Source of the DNA: Paenirhizobium daejeonense
GTDB lineage: Bacteria; Pseudomonadota; Alphaproteobacteria; Rhizobiales; Rhizobiaceae
Assembly (NCBI RefSeq): GCF_014280875.1
Contig: NZ_JACLAL010000002.1
Span: 558,001 to 622,000, forward strand
Direction: 5' to 3'
Length of the DNA stretch: 64,000 nt
Shown here: one piece after another, positions 43,554 through 52,261 of the stretch
Numbering within the stretch: the stretch's first letter is position 1
Layout: each line of letters starts with the position of its first letter
The notes under the pieces: model-generated
What the model was told of the DNA's origin: nothing
Seen by the model: only the letters and a program-made list of their open reading frames with translations
Database searches by the model: none
Made by a program: the position numbers and the translations under genes

Positions 43554-45017
43554 TTACGTGCCGCAGAACGTCCGCATCACTTTCTCGGCCGGCATCGGTG
43601 GCAAGGCATAATCTGCACGGGCCGGATCCTCTGCATAAGGTCGCTGCAACGCTGCGTGCATCTGCTCGAAAGGCTCGAAATCGCCGGCGATGCCCGCCGC
43701 GATCACCTCTTCGATGCGATGGTTGCGCGGGATGACGGCGGGGTTCACTGCCTCCATCGATGCCTGCCGTTCCGCCGGCGTCAACCGGCCGCCATGGCGT
43801 TTCCGCCAGCGTTCGAGCCAGTCTGCGACGCCCCACCGCTCCTTGAACTGGGTAAGCAAAACCTCGTCATCGGCACCGCCGGCAACCTTGCCCAGAGCAC
43901 GGAAGGTCAGCGTGAAGTCCGCCTCCCCCTCATGCATCAGCGACAACAGGCCGTTCACAAGCTCGACATCTCCCTCCACCTCGCCGGCAATGCCGATCTT
44001 CCGGCGGAAGAGATCGATCCAATGGCTCTGGAATACACGACCGAAATCGACCAGCGCGGCATTGGCCGCTTCGATGCTTTCATCTTCCCGCGCGGAAAAG
44101 AGCGGCAGCAAGGCCTCGGCGAAACGCGCGAGATTCCATTGCGCGATGCCCGGCTGGTTGGCATAGGCATAACGGCCCCGCTGGTCGATGGAGGAGAAGA
44201 CCTTGCGCGGATCGTATTCGTCGAGAAAGGCGCAAGGGCCGAAATCGATCGTCTCACCCGAGACGGCCATGTTGTCGGTATTCATCACACCATGGATGAA
44301 CCCGACCGAGAGCCAGCGCGCCACGAGCTCTGCCTGCCGGGCTGAAACCGCATTCAAAAGCGCCAGATAACGGTTGTCGTCGTCCGTCGAGATCTCAGGA
44401 TAATGCCGCGCGATCACGTGATCCGCGAGCATACGAAGACCGTCTGCGTCGCCCCGGACAGCGAAGAACTGGAAGGTGCCAATGCGGATATGGCTTGCAG
44501 CAACACGCGTCAGCACGGCCCCCGGCAACAGCGTCTCGCGCACCACCGGCTCACCGGTCAGAACGGCAGCAAGCGCGCGCGTGGTTGGAATACCGAGCGC
44601 ATGCATTGCCTCGGAAACGATATATTCGCGTAGCACCGGACCAAGTGCCGCCCGCCCGTCGCCATTGCGGGAAAAGGGCGTGGCGCCTGCCCCTTTGAGC
44701 TGGATGTCGCGGCGCACGCCGTTGCGGTCCACCACCTCGCCGATGAGGATCGCCCGTCCGTCGCCGAGCTGTGGTACGAAATTGCCGAACTGGTGCCCGG
44801 CATAGGCCATGGCAAGCGACGCCGCCCCTTCCGGCAGGTCATTGCCGGAGAAGATCTCGGCCAGCCGCGCCTCGCCGATATCGGAAAAGTCCAGACCAAG
44901 CTCGCTTGCCAACTCCGTATTGAACCGGATCAGCCTGGGAGCCCGGACAGTCGCGGGCTTCACAGCCCGAAAGAAACGCTCCGGCAGCCGCTGATAGCTG
45001 TTGTCGAATGCGAACAC
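43554..45017 (-). CDS. selO: Protein adenylyltransferase SelO (YdiU/UPF0061)
   Basis: A 487-residue pseudokinase-fold enzyme that transfers AMP from ATP to Ser, Thr or Tyr of target proteins. Diagnostic stretches are YAGHQFGNFVPQLGDGRAIL, DIQLKGAGATPFSRNGDGRA and HGVMNTDNMAVSGETIDFGP, holding the ATP- and metal-binding residues. The start is GTG 45017, seven bases after AGGAGG; the longer frame upstream overruns that ribosome site. The C-terminal Cys in RTFCGT matches the conserved redox-sensing Cys near the end of SelO proteins. Confidence 0.93.
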   Translation of the reverse strand: MFAFDNSYQRLPERFFRAVKPATVRAPRLIRFNTELASELGLDFSDIGEARLAEIFSGNDLPEGAASLAMAYAGHQFGNFVPQLGDGRAILIGEVVDRNGVRRDIQLKGAGATPFSRNGDGRAALGPVLREYIVSEAMHALGIPTTRALAAVLTGEPVVRETLLPGAVLTRVAASHIRIGTFQFFAVRGDADGLRMLADHVIARHYPEISTDDDNRYLALLNAVSARQAELVARWLSVGFIHGVMNTDNMAVSGETIDFGPCAFLDEYDPRKVFSSIDQRGRYAYANQPGIAQWNLARFAEALLPLFSAREDESIEAANAALVDFGRVFQSHWIDLFRRKIGIAGEVEGDVELVNGLLSLMHEGEADFTLTFRALGKVAGGADDEVLLTQFKERWGVADWLERWRKRHGGRLTPAERQASMEAVNPAVIPRNHRIEEVIAAGIAGDFEPFEQMHAALQRPYAEDPARADYALPPMPAEKVMRTFCGT

Positions 45018-45320
45018 GCTCTGTCCTCCTGTCTTGCGGCCGAACACTTTCGTCCATCGCTTAAATATGGGACGGGCTTTCCATGGAGCAAGCGGAAAGA
45101 ACCCCTTGCGCAGGTTTCCGCATCTTCAAGCCACTCTCCACGGCCAAATCTGGGCGCATGGACGCCCCCCTATTGTCTCACGGATTTCCAGATACTTAAC
45201 GTGTCGCCCATTCGGCGCAGCGCCATCGCCTTGTCGGCGGCGTGCACCAAGCCTTTGCCTGCGTCCGACCATAGACAGCAGAACCGCCATCGTATCGCTG
45301 ATTGAGAGGGGTAATCAGAC
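45018..45320. other. Divergent intergenic region, 303 bases
   Basis: Lies between selO and the lipoprotein gene and must hold both promoters. No repeat, hairpin or small ORF with a good ribosome site stands out. Confidence 0.5.
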
Positions 45321-45818
45321 ATGAGACTTCGCCTTGCCGCGGCTGCTGCCGTCGCCATCATTCTTTCCGGCTGCACCACCACGGAAGAAGCCAATACCGT
45401 GATCCAGTCCCGATGGGTCGGTCAACCGGTGGAGGTTTTCTTCACCCAGTATGGTCCGCCTGTCTCCGAGTTTCCGATGGCAAGCGGCAACGTGCTCTAC
45501 ACCTGGCGCGGCGGAGACAAGACACGCTACATCGCGCCAACCTATTCCACACCAACGCCGGCCCAAACCACTACCCGCACCGAAACCAAGGAAACCAAAC
45601 CCGGCGTCACCGTCACCAGGACGACCACAACCGGCATCTATCAGCCACAACCGCAAATGATCTCACCACCGCGCTACGAGGAACTGTTCTGCGAACTGCA
45701 GATCACCGCCGACCCCTCCCAGCGAATCGTCGCGATCCGCGCATCGAACGACACGGATGGTGAAGGACTGAGTTTCTCGCGCTGCGCAGAAGTGCTCAAC
45801 GCTCATCCACAACGCTGA
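45321..45818 (+). CDS. Hypothetical lipoprotein
   Basis: A 165-residue secreted protein. The N-terminus MRLRLAAAAAVAIILSGCTT is a lipoprotein signal peptide with lipobox LSGC, so Cys18 would be lipidated. The middle (residues ~75-112) is rich in Thr, Pro and Gln; the C-terminal ~45 residues hold two further Cys that could form a disulfide. No family is recognised. ATG 45321 follows GAGAGGGG. It probably sits in the cell envelope. Confidence 0.82.
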   Translation: MRLRLAAAAAVAIILSGCTTTEEANTVIQSRWVGQPVEVFFTQYGPPVSEFPMASGNVLYTWRGGDKTRYIAPTYSTPTPAQTTTRTETKETKPGVTVTRTTTTGIYQPQPQMISPPRYEELFCELQITADPSQRIVAIRASNDTDGEGLSFSRCAEVLNAHPQR

Positions 45819-45852
45819 AGCAACGCCAGAAGCTTCTTCAAAATCCGGACAA

Positions 45853-45885
45853 GAAAGCCCCGCCCAAGATGGGGCTTTCTCGTTT
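45853..45885. terminator. Bidirectional rho-independent terminator
   Basis: A perfect 9-bp stem, GAAAGCCCC (45853-45861) with GGGGCTTTC (45871-45879), followed by TCGTTT on the plus strand and TTGTCC on the minus strand. It ends the lipoprotein gene. Confidence 0.8.
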
Positions 45886-45980
45886 CACTTGATGATATCC
45901 CGGCTGCGCCTTGCCTTGCCGCGATCCCGCCTGCGCCGGAAGCGAACAAGCTCCATTGTGCGACGCAGCTCTTTTGTCAT
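45885..45980 (-). CDS. Possible 31-residue basic protein
   Basis: ATG 45980 to stop 45885 encodes MTKELRRTMELVRFRRRRDR followed by GKARRSRDIIK, with ten or more Arg. The stop codon touches the terminator at 45853-45885, which works in this direction too. No strong ribosome site is seen, only AAGGG about 17 bases away. It may be a small nucleic-acid-binding protein or a chance frame. Confidence 0.3.
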   Translation of the reverse strand: MTKELRRTMELVRFRRRRDRGKARRSRDIIK

Positions 45981-46082
45981 GGACAGTCACAAAACCCTTA
46001 CGCTAGTCTCTCGCATGACATATAGACGAAGGCCGGCGCGACTGACTTCCAGGCGCCGTGTCGACCAAAAAGAGGGACAAAC

Positions 46083-46655
46083 ATGTTCAAACGCCTTTCA
46101 CTCACCGCTGCCATTTTCGCGGCCGCAGCCGCCCCCGCTTTCGCTCATCTTAATCCCGAGGAGCACGGCTCCTTCATGGCCGGCATTTCCCACCCGCTGT
46201 TCGGCGCGGACCACATTCTCGCCATGGTCGCAGTCGGCCTCTGGGCCTCGCAGATCGGCGGACGTGCGCTGATCGCCGTTCCCGCCGCCTTCGTCGGCAC
46301 CATGGCGCTCGGCTTCGCGCTCGCCGTCGCCGGCGTAAACCTGCCCTTCGTCGAGCCTGCCATCCTCGCTTCCGTTATCGGTCTCGGCTTGCTGGTTGCT
46401 TCTGCCGTCCGCCTGCCGGTTGCGGCTTGCGCAGCCATCGTCGGCCTCTTCGCCCTGTTCCATGGCCATGCCCATGGCGGCGAACTCGGCTCTGCCGGCG
46501 CGCTGCAATTCGGCCTCGGCTTCGTGGTTTCCACCGCCCTGCTCCATGTTGCAGGCGTAGGCCTCGGCATCACCCTTTCGCGCCTCGGCCCGCTGGTAAC
46601 CCGCCTTCTCGGCGTTGCCACAGTGTTCGGCGGCGCGGCTATCGCCTTCGGTTGA
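46083..46655 (+). CDS. HupE/UreJ family membrane protein
   Basis: A 190-residue protein with a signal-like N-terminus and six hydrophobic segments. The conserved His-rich stretch (HLNPEEHGSFMAGISHPLFG then ADHILAMVAVGLWA) and FALFHGHAHGGE fit HupE/UreJ, secondary permeases linked to nickel or cobalt uptake. No hydrogenase or urease gene is adjacent. ATG 46083 has AGAGGG upstream and the gene ends in a strong terminator. Confidence 0.9.
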   Translation: MFKRLSLTAAIFAAAAAPAFAHLNPEEHGSFMAGISHPLFGADHILAMVAVGLWASQIGGRALIAVPAAFVGTMALGFALAVAGVNLPFVEPAILASVIGLGLLVASAVRLPVAACAAIVGLFALFHGHAHGGELGSAGALQFGLGFVVSTALLHVAGVGLGITLSRLGPLVTRLLGVATVFGGAAIAFG

Positions 46656-46676
46656 TCGAAACTCATCCGGACATGA

Positions 46677-46706
46677 AAACGGCGGCTCCCGGAGCCGCCG
46701 TTTTTG
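46677..46706 (+). terminator. Rho-independent terminator after hupE
   Basis: AAACGGCGGCTCC pairs with GGAGCCGCCGTTT with almost no loop, followed by TTTTG. Strong on both strands. Confidence 0.85.
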
Positions 46707-46827
46707 TTTGTCTCCGGGAAAAGAAGCGAAGCCTGCGGGACGGAATCAATTTCTCCGCTTCCACTCCCAGACCGCTGAAACGACTCGCCTTTCAAGACCG
46801 GCCGTCCCTTAAAGTAATGAATGAGCC

Positions 46828-47292
46828 TCAGCCGCGTCCGCGATAGGAGGCCACGCCCTGTTCCGGCAGCCACACGCCTTCCGGCGCAGCACCCGTCTGC
46901 CAGAAGACATCGATCGGAATGCCGCCGCGCGGATACCAGTAGGCCCCGATCCTCAGCCACTTGGGATCGAGCAACTCGACGATGCGCTTGGCAATGTAGA
47001 TCGAGCAGTCCTCGTGGAACGCCCCGTGATTGCGGAACGAGAACAGGAAAAGCTTCAGCGACTTGGATTCCACCAGCCAGTCGCCGGGAATGTAGTCGAT
47101 CACGATATGGGCAAAATCCGGCTGCCCGGTCATCGGGCAGAGCGAGGTGAATTCCGGTGCCGTGAAACGCACGACATAATCGGTGCCGGCATTGCCGTTC
47201 GGCACCCGCTCCAGCACAGCAGCCTCGGGACTGGTCGGCGCCTCGACATTGCTTCCGAGCTGCGACAGTCCGCTGATATCGGTCTTGCTCAT
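46828..47292 (-). CDS. queF: NADPH-dependent 7-cyano-7-deazaguanine reductase
   Basis: A 154-residue enzyme of the short (unimodular) QueF form. It reduces preQ0 to preQ1 in queuosine synthesis. The QueF motif [13 protein letters not shown] supplies nucleophile Cys52 and Asp59; [20 protein letters not shown] binds NADPH and substrate. The ATG overlaps the stop of the upstream CDF transporter gene by four bases, so they form an operon. A metal link is plausible but not shown. Confidence 0.94.
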   Translation of the reverse strand: MSKTDISGLSQLGSNVEAPTSPEAAVLERVPNGNAGTDYVVRFTAPEFTSLCPMTGQPDFAHIVIDYIPGDWLVESKSLKLFLFSFRNHGAFHEDCSIYIAKRIVELLDPKWLRIGAYWYPRGGIPIDVFWQTGAAPEGVWLPEQGVASYRGRG

Positions 47293-48206
47293 GGATTTTG
47301 CTCCTGGACGGTGACGCCGACCCCGTGCGGCATCTCGTTTTCGGGCTCGACGTGAATAGTAACGCGCGCACCCGGTAGCGCATTATGGATGGCCATTTCA
47401 AGCCGGTCGCAGATCACATGGGCCTCGCGAACGGTCATCTTCGCCGGCACCACCAGATCGAAGGCAACGAAGGTTACGGATCCGCCCCGGCGTGTGCGCA
47501 GGTAATGGGCACCGAGGGAACCAGCAGAGTTTGCGGCGATCGCATGCTTGATCGCCTCTTCCTCAGCCGGTTCCACGGCCTTGTCCATCAGGCCGTCGAC
47601 AGAGTGCGATATCACCTTCCATCCCTGGAAGATGATATTAATCGCAACCAGAATGGCGAGGACAGGGTCGAGGATCGCGTAACCGGTGAGAAGCGCAAGC
47701 ACCAGCCCGATGAGTACCCCAATCGACGTCACCACGTCGGAAAGGATATGCTGCCCGTCGGCAGAAAGCGCCGGGGAGCGATGCGACTTGCCGACACGGA
47801 TAAGCATCGTGGCCCATAGACCGTTGATAATGGCAGCAACAGCATTGATCGCAAGGCCCAGAACCGGCGCTTCCGGCATCGCGGGCGCCGACAGATGTCC
47901 GACCGCCTCATTGACGATCAATAGCGCCGCCACAACGATCAGCACACCTTCCAGAACCGCGGAGATATATTCCGCCTTGTGGTGCCCGTAGGGATGATCG
48001 GCATCCGCAGGTTTCTGCGCATAGCGTATGACAAAATAGGCGATGAAGGCAGCAACCACATTGACGGTGGATTCCAGACCGTCCGAAAGCAGAGCCACCG
48101 AGCCTGTCACGTACCAGGCAAGCAGTTTCAGTCCCATGACACCGAAGGACAGCGGTATACCCCAGAAGGCCAGCCGCTGGACGAATCCATTCTTTTCGGC
48201 GGACAT
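47289..48206 (-). CDS. Cation diffusion facilitator transporter
   Basis: A 305-residue CDF protein with about six membrane helices and a C-terminal cytoplasmic domain. Metal-site motifs are [20 protein letters not shown] in helix 2, [17 protein letters not shown] in the next loop and [18 protein letters not shown] in helix 5. It would export Zn, Fe, Co or Mn ions in exchange for protons; the second Asp of the usual D-x3-D in helix 2 is replaced (DGLES), so metal choice may differ. Coupled to queF. Confidence 0.9.
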   Translation of the reverse strand: MSAEKNGFVQRLAFWGIPLSFGVMGLKLLAWYVTGSVALLSDGLESTVNVVAAFIAYFVIRYAQKPADADHPYGHHKAEYISAVLEGVLIVVAALLIVNEAVGHLSAPAMPEAPVLGLAINAVAAIINGLWATMLIRVGKSHRSPALSADGQHILSDVVTSIGVLIGLVLALLTGYAILDPVLAILVAINIIFQGWKVISHSVDGLMDKAVEPAEEEAIKHAIAANSAGSLGAHYLRTRRGGSVTFVAFDLVVPAKMTVREAHVICDRLEMAIHNALPGARVTIHVEPENEMPHGVGVTVQEQNP

Positions 48207-48480
48207 CCATCTCTCCTTTGCAGTTGCAAGCGATTAGCACGAGGCATTGCCAAAACGACGAAACCGCCCGCGACGAGCGCGGACGGTTTAGCTGGTGCTC
48301 ATTAGGACATCCGCCTTACACGGTCAATCCATTCGCCCTTATCTGATCGCCTGTTGCGACAGGAAGTGCTTTTCGATACCACTTTATAACGGGAAATGGC
48401 GCTCGTCACAGAAACGCCCGCATGCGCAGCTACCGGGCCTCCAGAGGTCATGACAGAAACGTGGATCGGGACAAGGCGGA

Positions 48481-49047
48481 ATGAAGCTTCATATAATTGC
48501 CCGCCGGATCGGCGTTGCCACAGGTGCACTCGCGTTGGGCCTCGGTGGATACCTTGGGGCATTGCAGCTCACGGGCAATTTTCACGAGGTGATTGCAGGC
48601 AAGTTCTATCGCTCCGCTCAGCTTTCACCGGATAAACTTGCCGCCTACATCGACCGCTACGGCATCAAGACAGTCATTAACCTGCGCGGCGAAAGTCCCC
48701 AGAGTGAATGGTATCGTCGTGAAGTGGAGACGATACGTGCCCATAATGCCGGCATCGTCGATTTCCACATGTCTGCCAGACGCATGCTGACGATCGAGCA
48801 AAGTCGGGAACTGATCGCCTTGATGCGCAATGCGCCGGGCCCGATCCTCATCCACTGCAGCGCCGGAGCCGATCGCACCGGTCTCGCCTCGGTGATGTAC
48901 ATGCAGCAGATTGCCGGCGTCGACGAAGAGACGGCGGAGTGGCAGCTTTCTCCGCTCTATGGCCATCTGAACCTACCCTTCCTCTCAGTCTATGCCATGG
49001 ACGATACATGGGAGAGTTTCGAAAAGGCGATCGGTTTGGATAGCTGA
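48481..49047 (+). CDS. Membrane-anchored tyrosine / dual-specificity phosphatase
   Basis: A 188-residue protein with one N-terminal hydrophobic anchor (residues ~8-30) and a phosphatase domain whose signature loop HCSAGADRTG places Cys126 and Arg132; the general acid is likely in the region around residues 94-101. It starts FYRSAQLSPDKLAAYIDRYG, typical of envelope dual-specificity phosphatases in rhizobia. Its targets are unknown. It lies next to the trpE(G) 3' remnant. Confidence 0.88.
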   Translation: MKLHIIARRIGVATGALALGLGGYLGALQLTGNFHEVIAGKFYRSAQLSPDKLAAYIDRYGIKTVINLRGESPQSEWYRREVETIRAHNAGIVDFHMSARRMLTIEQSRELIALMRNAPGPILIHCSAGADRTGLASVMYMQQIAGVDEETAEWQLSPLYGHLNLPFLSVYAMDDTWESFEKAIGLDS

Positions 49048-49129
49048 GAAGCCGGCCGGAAAATGTCCGCAAGCCTCTGGTGCATGACGGAGGCCGGAAC
49101 CCCAGCCTCCGCAATCCACGCGTGAACGG

Positions 49130-49207
49130 CCTCAGGCCGCCTTTTCCTTCGCCCGCCGCGCCAGATGCGCAACCACGTTCTCGATCATCCGCATACCGGC
49201 GTCGCCA
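49130..49207 (-). pseudogene. Duplicated 3' end of trpE(G)
   Basis: On the minus strand this encodes [20 protein letters not shown] then EKAA and stop, the C-terminus of TrpE(G). It aligns base for base with 49766-49843 (offset 636), with 8 mismatches in 77 compared, mostly silent; one gives Ala for Val. Homology starts at the stop codon and fades about 49210. It has no start and no upstream coding part, so it is a remnant left by a recombination or insertion event. Confidence 0.85.
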
Positions 49208-49272
49208 TCAGGCCGCCGATTGATTGTCGGAACAAACGATGAGAGCCTCTTCGAATCCTTCAGGAGTGGAAA

Positions 49273-49734
49273 ATGGCATCAACCCACCCAACTCCCATCA
49301 GCTTTCTGCGGAAGGCGCGATTGATTTATCTCGCTGTACTCCGGCCTGCGGACTTCGCAGAGGAAGAAAAAGCCGATTCTGAATTGCAGAATAAGCAGGA
49401 GAGCGGCACACCAACTGATCCGCCGATTTCCCAAATCCGACGTGCCCTTGCTGAATCCCTAGCTTGGTGCATCGGTGCAGTCTTCATTGGCTTCATCGCC
49501 GGCGAAATCTGCGTAATCTTGCTCGGTCCTCGGACTGGACTATCTGCCGCTTTTATTATCGTGGGGACCACAATTCTACTTTGGGCGACGTTGGCAATAC
49601 GAGGATGGAGCATTCAGTCGTTTGGCGGCATCACACTCAGCGAGCGCCTTAACCAATGGATATTTCGAACACTCTATGCAGTGGGCACAATCGCGGTAGT
49701 GTTTGGCACGACGTGGAGCGTGTTGACGACATAG
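49273..49734 (+). CDS. Hypothetical membrane protein inside the duplicated trpE(G) end
   Basis: A 153-residue protein: a charged Glu/Lys/Gln-rich N-terminal half and two or three membrane helices in the second half (ESLAWCIGAVFIGFIAGEIC, SAAFIIVGTTILLWATLAIR, FRTLYAVGTIAVVFGTTWSV). ATG 49273 has AGGAGTGG eight bases upstream. Base composition is less GC-rich than the neighbours. It lies entirely between the two copies of the trpE(G) 3' end, so it probably arrived with that segment. No family recognised. Confidence 0.75.
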   Translation: MASTHPTPISFLRKARLIYLAVLRPADFAEEEKADSELQNKQESGTPTDPPISQIRRALAESLAWCIGAVFIGFIAGEICVILLGPRTGLSAAFIIVGTTILLWATLAIRGWSIQSFGGITLSERLNQWIFRTLYAVGTIAVVFGTTWSVLTT

Positions 49735-49738
49735 AGAT

Positions 49739-49759
49739 GAGCCAGCTCAAGGCTGGCTC
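49739..49759. terminator. Hairpin between the membrane-protein gene and trpE(G)
   Basis: GAGCCAGC (49739-49746) pairs with GCTGGCTC (49752-49759) around TCAAG. It lies between converging genes; the T-run on the plus side is only TCTC, so termination strength is doubtful. Confidence 0.5.
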
Positions 49760-49767
49760 TCTCCCCC

Positions 49768-51957
49768 TCAGGCCGCCTTTTCCTTTACACGCCGCGCCAG
49801 ATGCGCGACCACGTTCTCGATCATCCTCATGCCGGCGTCACCGCCGAGCGTCATGATCGATTCCGGGTGGAACTGTACGGCGGCGACCGGTTCCTTGGTA
49901 TGCTCGATACCCATGATCGTGCCGTCTTCGCTTTCGGCGGTGATCATGAAGTCGCGGTTGAGCGTCGCCGGATCGGCGAAGATCGAGTGGTAACGACCGA
50001 CAGTCACTTCCTTGGCAAGCCCGGAAAAGACGATGCCCGGCTCCAGAACGCGGATGCGCGACGGCTTGCCGTGCATCGGTACTGCGAGATGGCGAAGCTC
50101 GCCGCCATAGGCCTCCGCAAGCGCCTGCAGGCCGAGGCAGACGCCGAAGATCGGCAGATTGCGAGCCCGCGCCTTCTTGATCGTTGCCTTGCAGTCGAAA
50201 TCCTTCGGATTGCCCGGTCCGGGTGACAGCACGACGAGATCCGGTTTCATCCGGTCGAACACCTCTTCCGGCACTGGGCTACGGACCGTCGAAACAGTCG
50301 CGCCCGTCTGGCGGAAATAGTTGGCTAGCGTATGCACGAAGGAATCCTCGTGGTCGACGAGCAGGATCTTGACGTCCTGCCCGACCTTGGCGACGCCCCG
50401 CTTGGTCTTGGTGTCGTTGCCGGCCTTGGCATCGCGGATCGCCGCGACCATGGCGGAAGCCTTGAGTTCGGTCTCGGCCTCCTCCTCATGAGGATCGCTG
50501 TCGTTCAGGAGCGTGGCACCGGCGCGCACTTCGGCAATGCCGTCCTTGATGCGCACGGTGCGCAGCGTCAGGCCCGTATTCATGTCGCCGTTGAAGCCGA
50601 CCATGCCGATGGCGCCACCATACCATGCGCGCGGGCTCTTCTCATGCGCCTCGACGAAACGCATGGCCCAGAGCTTCGGCGCCCCCGTGACGGTCACCGC
50701 CCAGGCATGCGACAGGAAGCCGTCGAAAGCGTCCATGCCATCGCGCAGGCGTCCCTCGATGTGGTCGACCGTGTGGATCAGGCGCGAATACATCTCGATC
50801 TGGCGACGGCCGATGACCTTGACCGAACCCGGCTCGCAAACACGGCTCTTGTCGTTGCGGTCGACGTCCGAGCACATGGTGAGTTCGGACTCGTCCTTCT
50901 TGGAGTTCAGCAATTTGAGGATCTGTTCGGAATCCGCGATCGGATCGTCACCGCGCTTGATGGTGCCCGAAATCGGGCAGGTCTCGATGCGCCGGCCGGA
51001 CACGCGCACAAACATTTCAGGCGAAGCCCCGACCAGATATTCCTGGTTTCCGAGGTTGATGAAGAAGGAATAGGGCGACGGATTGATTTCCTTCAGCCGC
51101 TTGGAGATCTCGGAAGGCTTGCTGTCGCAGCGCTCCATGAACTTCTGTCCCGGAACCACTTCGAACAGGTCGCCACGCCGGAAGCTTTCCTTCGCCTTGA
51201 CGACGAGTTCGGCATATTCGCCGGGACGATGATCGCCGCGCGGCGGGATCTTGTCGGTATGCAGGAAGGGCTCGGCCGGAATGTCCGCCGACTTGCCGTC
51301 CGTGGTCACGCCGCCCTTTTCGAAGTCGTAGCGGTCGATCCAGGCCTTGGCCGAATAGTGGTCGACGACGAGGATTTCGTCGGGCAGGAAAAGCACCATG
51401 TCGCGCTGGTCCTCCGGACGCTCCAGCGAGAGCTTGATCGCGTCGAACTGGAAGGCGAGATCGTAGCCGAAGGCGCCGAACAGGCCGATGGAGGAATCCG
51501 CATCCGAATAGAAGAGATCGACCACCGCGCGCAGCGCCGTGAACACGGTCGGGATCTTGGAACGCTCTTCCTCGGTGAAGACGCGGTCGGGTTCGTTGAC
51601 CACGAGATCGAGCCGCCGGGTGGTGCGCTCGCCGAGCGTCAGGTCGGAGACGGTCTTAAGCTTGTCGGCTATGAAACCCAGAAGCACCTCGCCCCGCCCG
51701 TTATAGGCCTCGATCCACATCTTGCGGCCGAAGCAGGAAATGCCGAGCGGCGGATCGATTATGGCCGTATCCCAACGGGTATAGCGGCCGGGATATTCGT
51801 AGTTGGAGGAGAAGACCGCGCCACGATGGCTGTCGAGCCGGTCGATATAGCTGCCGATGGCATCCGCATAGGGGGTGGCCCTCCGCTGCCGGGTTACCTT
51901 GATCCCCCCGCGGGTCTCGTAGATTTCCCCGCCATCATCCCGAATGATCGTCGCCAT
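49768..51957 (-). CDS. trpE(G): Anthranilate synthase, fused TrpE-TrpG
   Basis: A 729-residue fusion. The N-terminal ~510 residues are the chorismate-binding TrpE part ([39 protein letters not shown] region near 480); the C-terminal ~200 residues are the TrpG glutamine amidotransferase with nucleophile Cys in [16 protein letters not shown] and the His-Glu pair in VQFHPESIM. It makes anthranilate from chorismate and glutamine in tryptophan synthesis. The fusion is typical of Rhizobiaceae. Control is by the trpL attenuator upstream. The start is ATG 51957 after GGAGAAG. Confidence 0.96.
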   Translation of the reverse strand: MATIIRDDGGEIYETRGGIKVTRQRRATPYADAIGSYIDRLDSHRGAVFSSNYEYPGRYTRWDTAIIDPPLGISCFGRKMWIEAYNGRGEVLLGFIADKLKTVSDLTLGERTTRRLDLVVNEPDRVFTEEERSKIPTVFTALRAVVDLFYSDADSSIGLFGAFGYDLAFQFDAIKLSLERPEDQRDMVLFLPDEILVVDHYSAKAWIDRYDFEKGGVTTDGKSADIPAEPFLHTDKIPPRGDHRPGEYAELVVKAKESFRRGDLFEVVPGQKFMERCDSKPSEISKRLKEINPSPYSFFINLGNQEYLVGASPEMFVRVSGRRIETCPISGTIKRGDDPIADSEQILKLLNSKKDESELTMCSDVDRNDKSRVCEPGSVKVIGRRQIEMYSRLIHTVDHIEGRLRDGMDAFDGFLSHAWAVTVTGAPKLWAMRFVEAHEKSPRAWYGGAIGMVGFNGDMNTGLTLRTVRIKDGIAEVRAGATLLNDSDPHEEEAETELKASAMVAAIRDAKAGNDTKTKRGVAKVGQDVKILLVDHEDSFVHTLANYFRQTGATVSTVRSPVPEEVFDRMKPDLVVLSPGPGNPKDFDCKATIKKARARNLPIFGVCLGLQALAEAYGGELRHLAVPMHGKPSRIRVLEPGIVFSGLAKEVTVGRYHSIFADPATLNRDFMITAESEDGTIMGIEHTKEPVAAVQFHPESIMTLGGDAGMRMIENVVAHLARRVKEKAA

Positions 51958-52003
51958 GCTTCTGCTTCTCCGTTTTCAAGGCCCGGTTCGAGGCGCCTGA
52001 ATA

Positions 52004-52037
52004 CAAAAAAGCCGCCTCAGGTTTTCCGGGCGGCTTT
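52004..52037 (-). terminator. Attenuator terminator of trpE(G)
   Basis: On the minus strand AAGCCGCC pairs with GGCGGCTT around CGGAAAACCTGA and is followed by six T. It is the rho-independent terminator that stops transcription when the trpL peptide is translated without stalling. Confidence 0.92.
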
Positions 52038-52075
52038 GGGTCACTTGTCTTTGGACATGACTGGTCAAGGCCGCG

Positions 52076-52120
52076 TTAGCGTGCCCACCACCAGTTGCCA
52101 ATGTTCAAAGACTTGATCAT
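52076..52120 (-). CDS. trpL: trp operon leader peptide
   Basis: Fourteen residues, MIKSLNIGNWWWAR, with three consecutive Trp codons, 119 bases ahead of trpE(G) and followed by the attenuator hairpin. It matches the published Sinorhizobium meliloti leader in length and in its WWWAR ending. Ribosome stalling at the Trp codons prevents the terminator. In S. meliloti the released attenuator RNA and the peptide also act in trans; whether that is so here is not shown. Confidence 0.93.
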   Translation of the reverse strand: MIKSLNIGNWWWAR

Positions 52121-52127
52121 GGCGAAA

Positions 52128-52156
52128 CACATACCGTCATGCAGCGGTATGCGCAA
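52128..52156 (-). promoter_or_regulatory. Predicted trpL promoter
   Basis: -35 TTGCGC (52156-52151), 17-base spacer, -10 TATGTG (52133-52128). The start site falls seven bases on, at the A of the trpL ATG (52120), so the message is leaderless, as in S. meliloti. Confidence 0.6.
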
Positions 52157-52261
52157 GTACCTCGCAATCGAAAGCCCTGCAAACGCTGGAGGAAAGTGAA
52201 GCGGAGAAACTTCCCGCTCCCTTGGCCGTTATCCCCTGTCCGCAACAACGGAGACGGCCTA

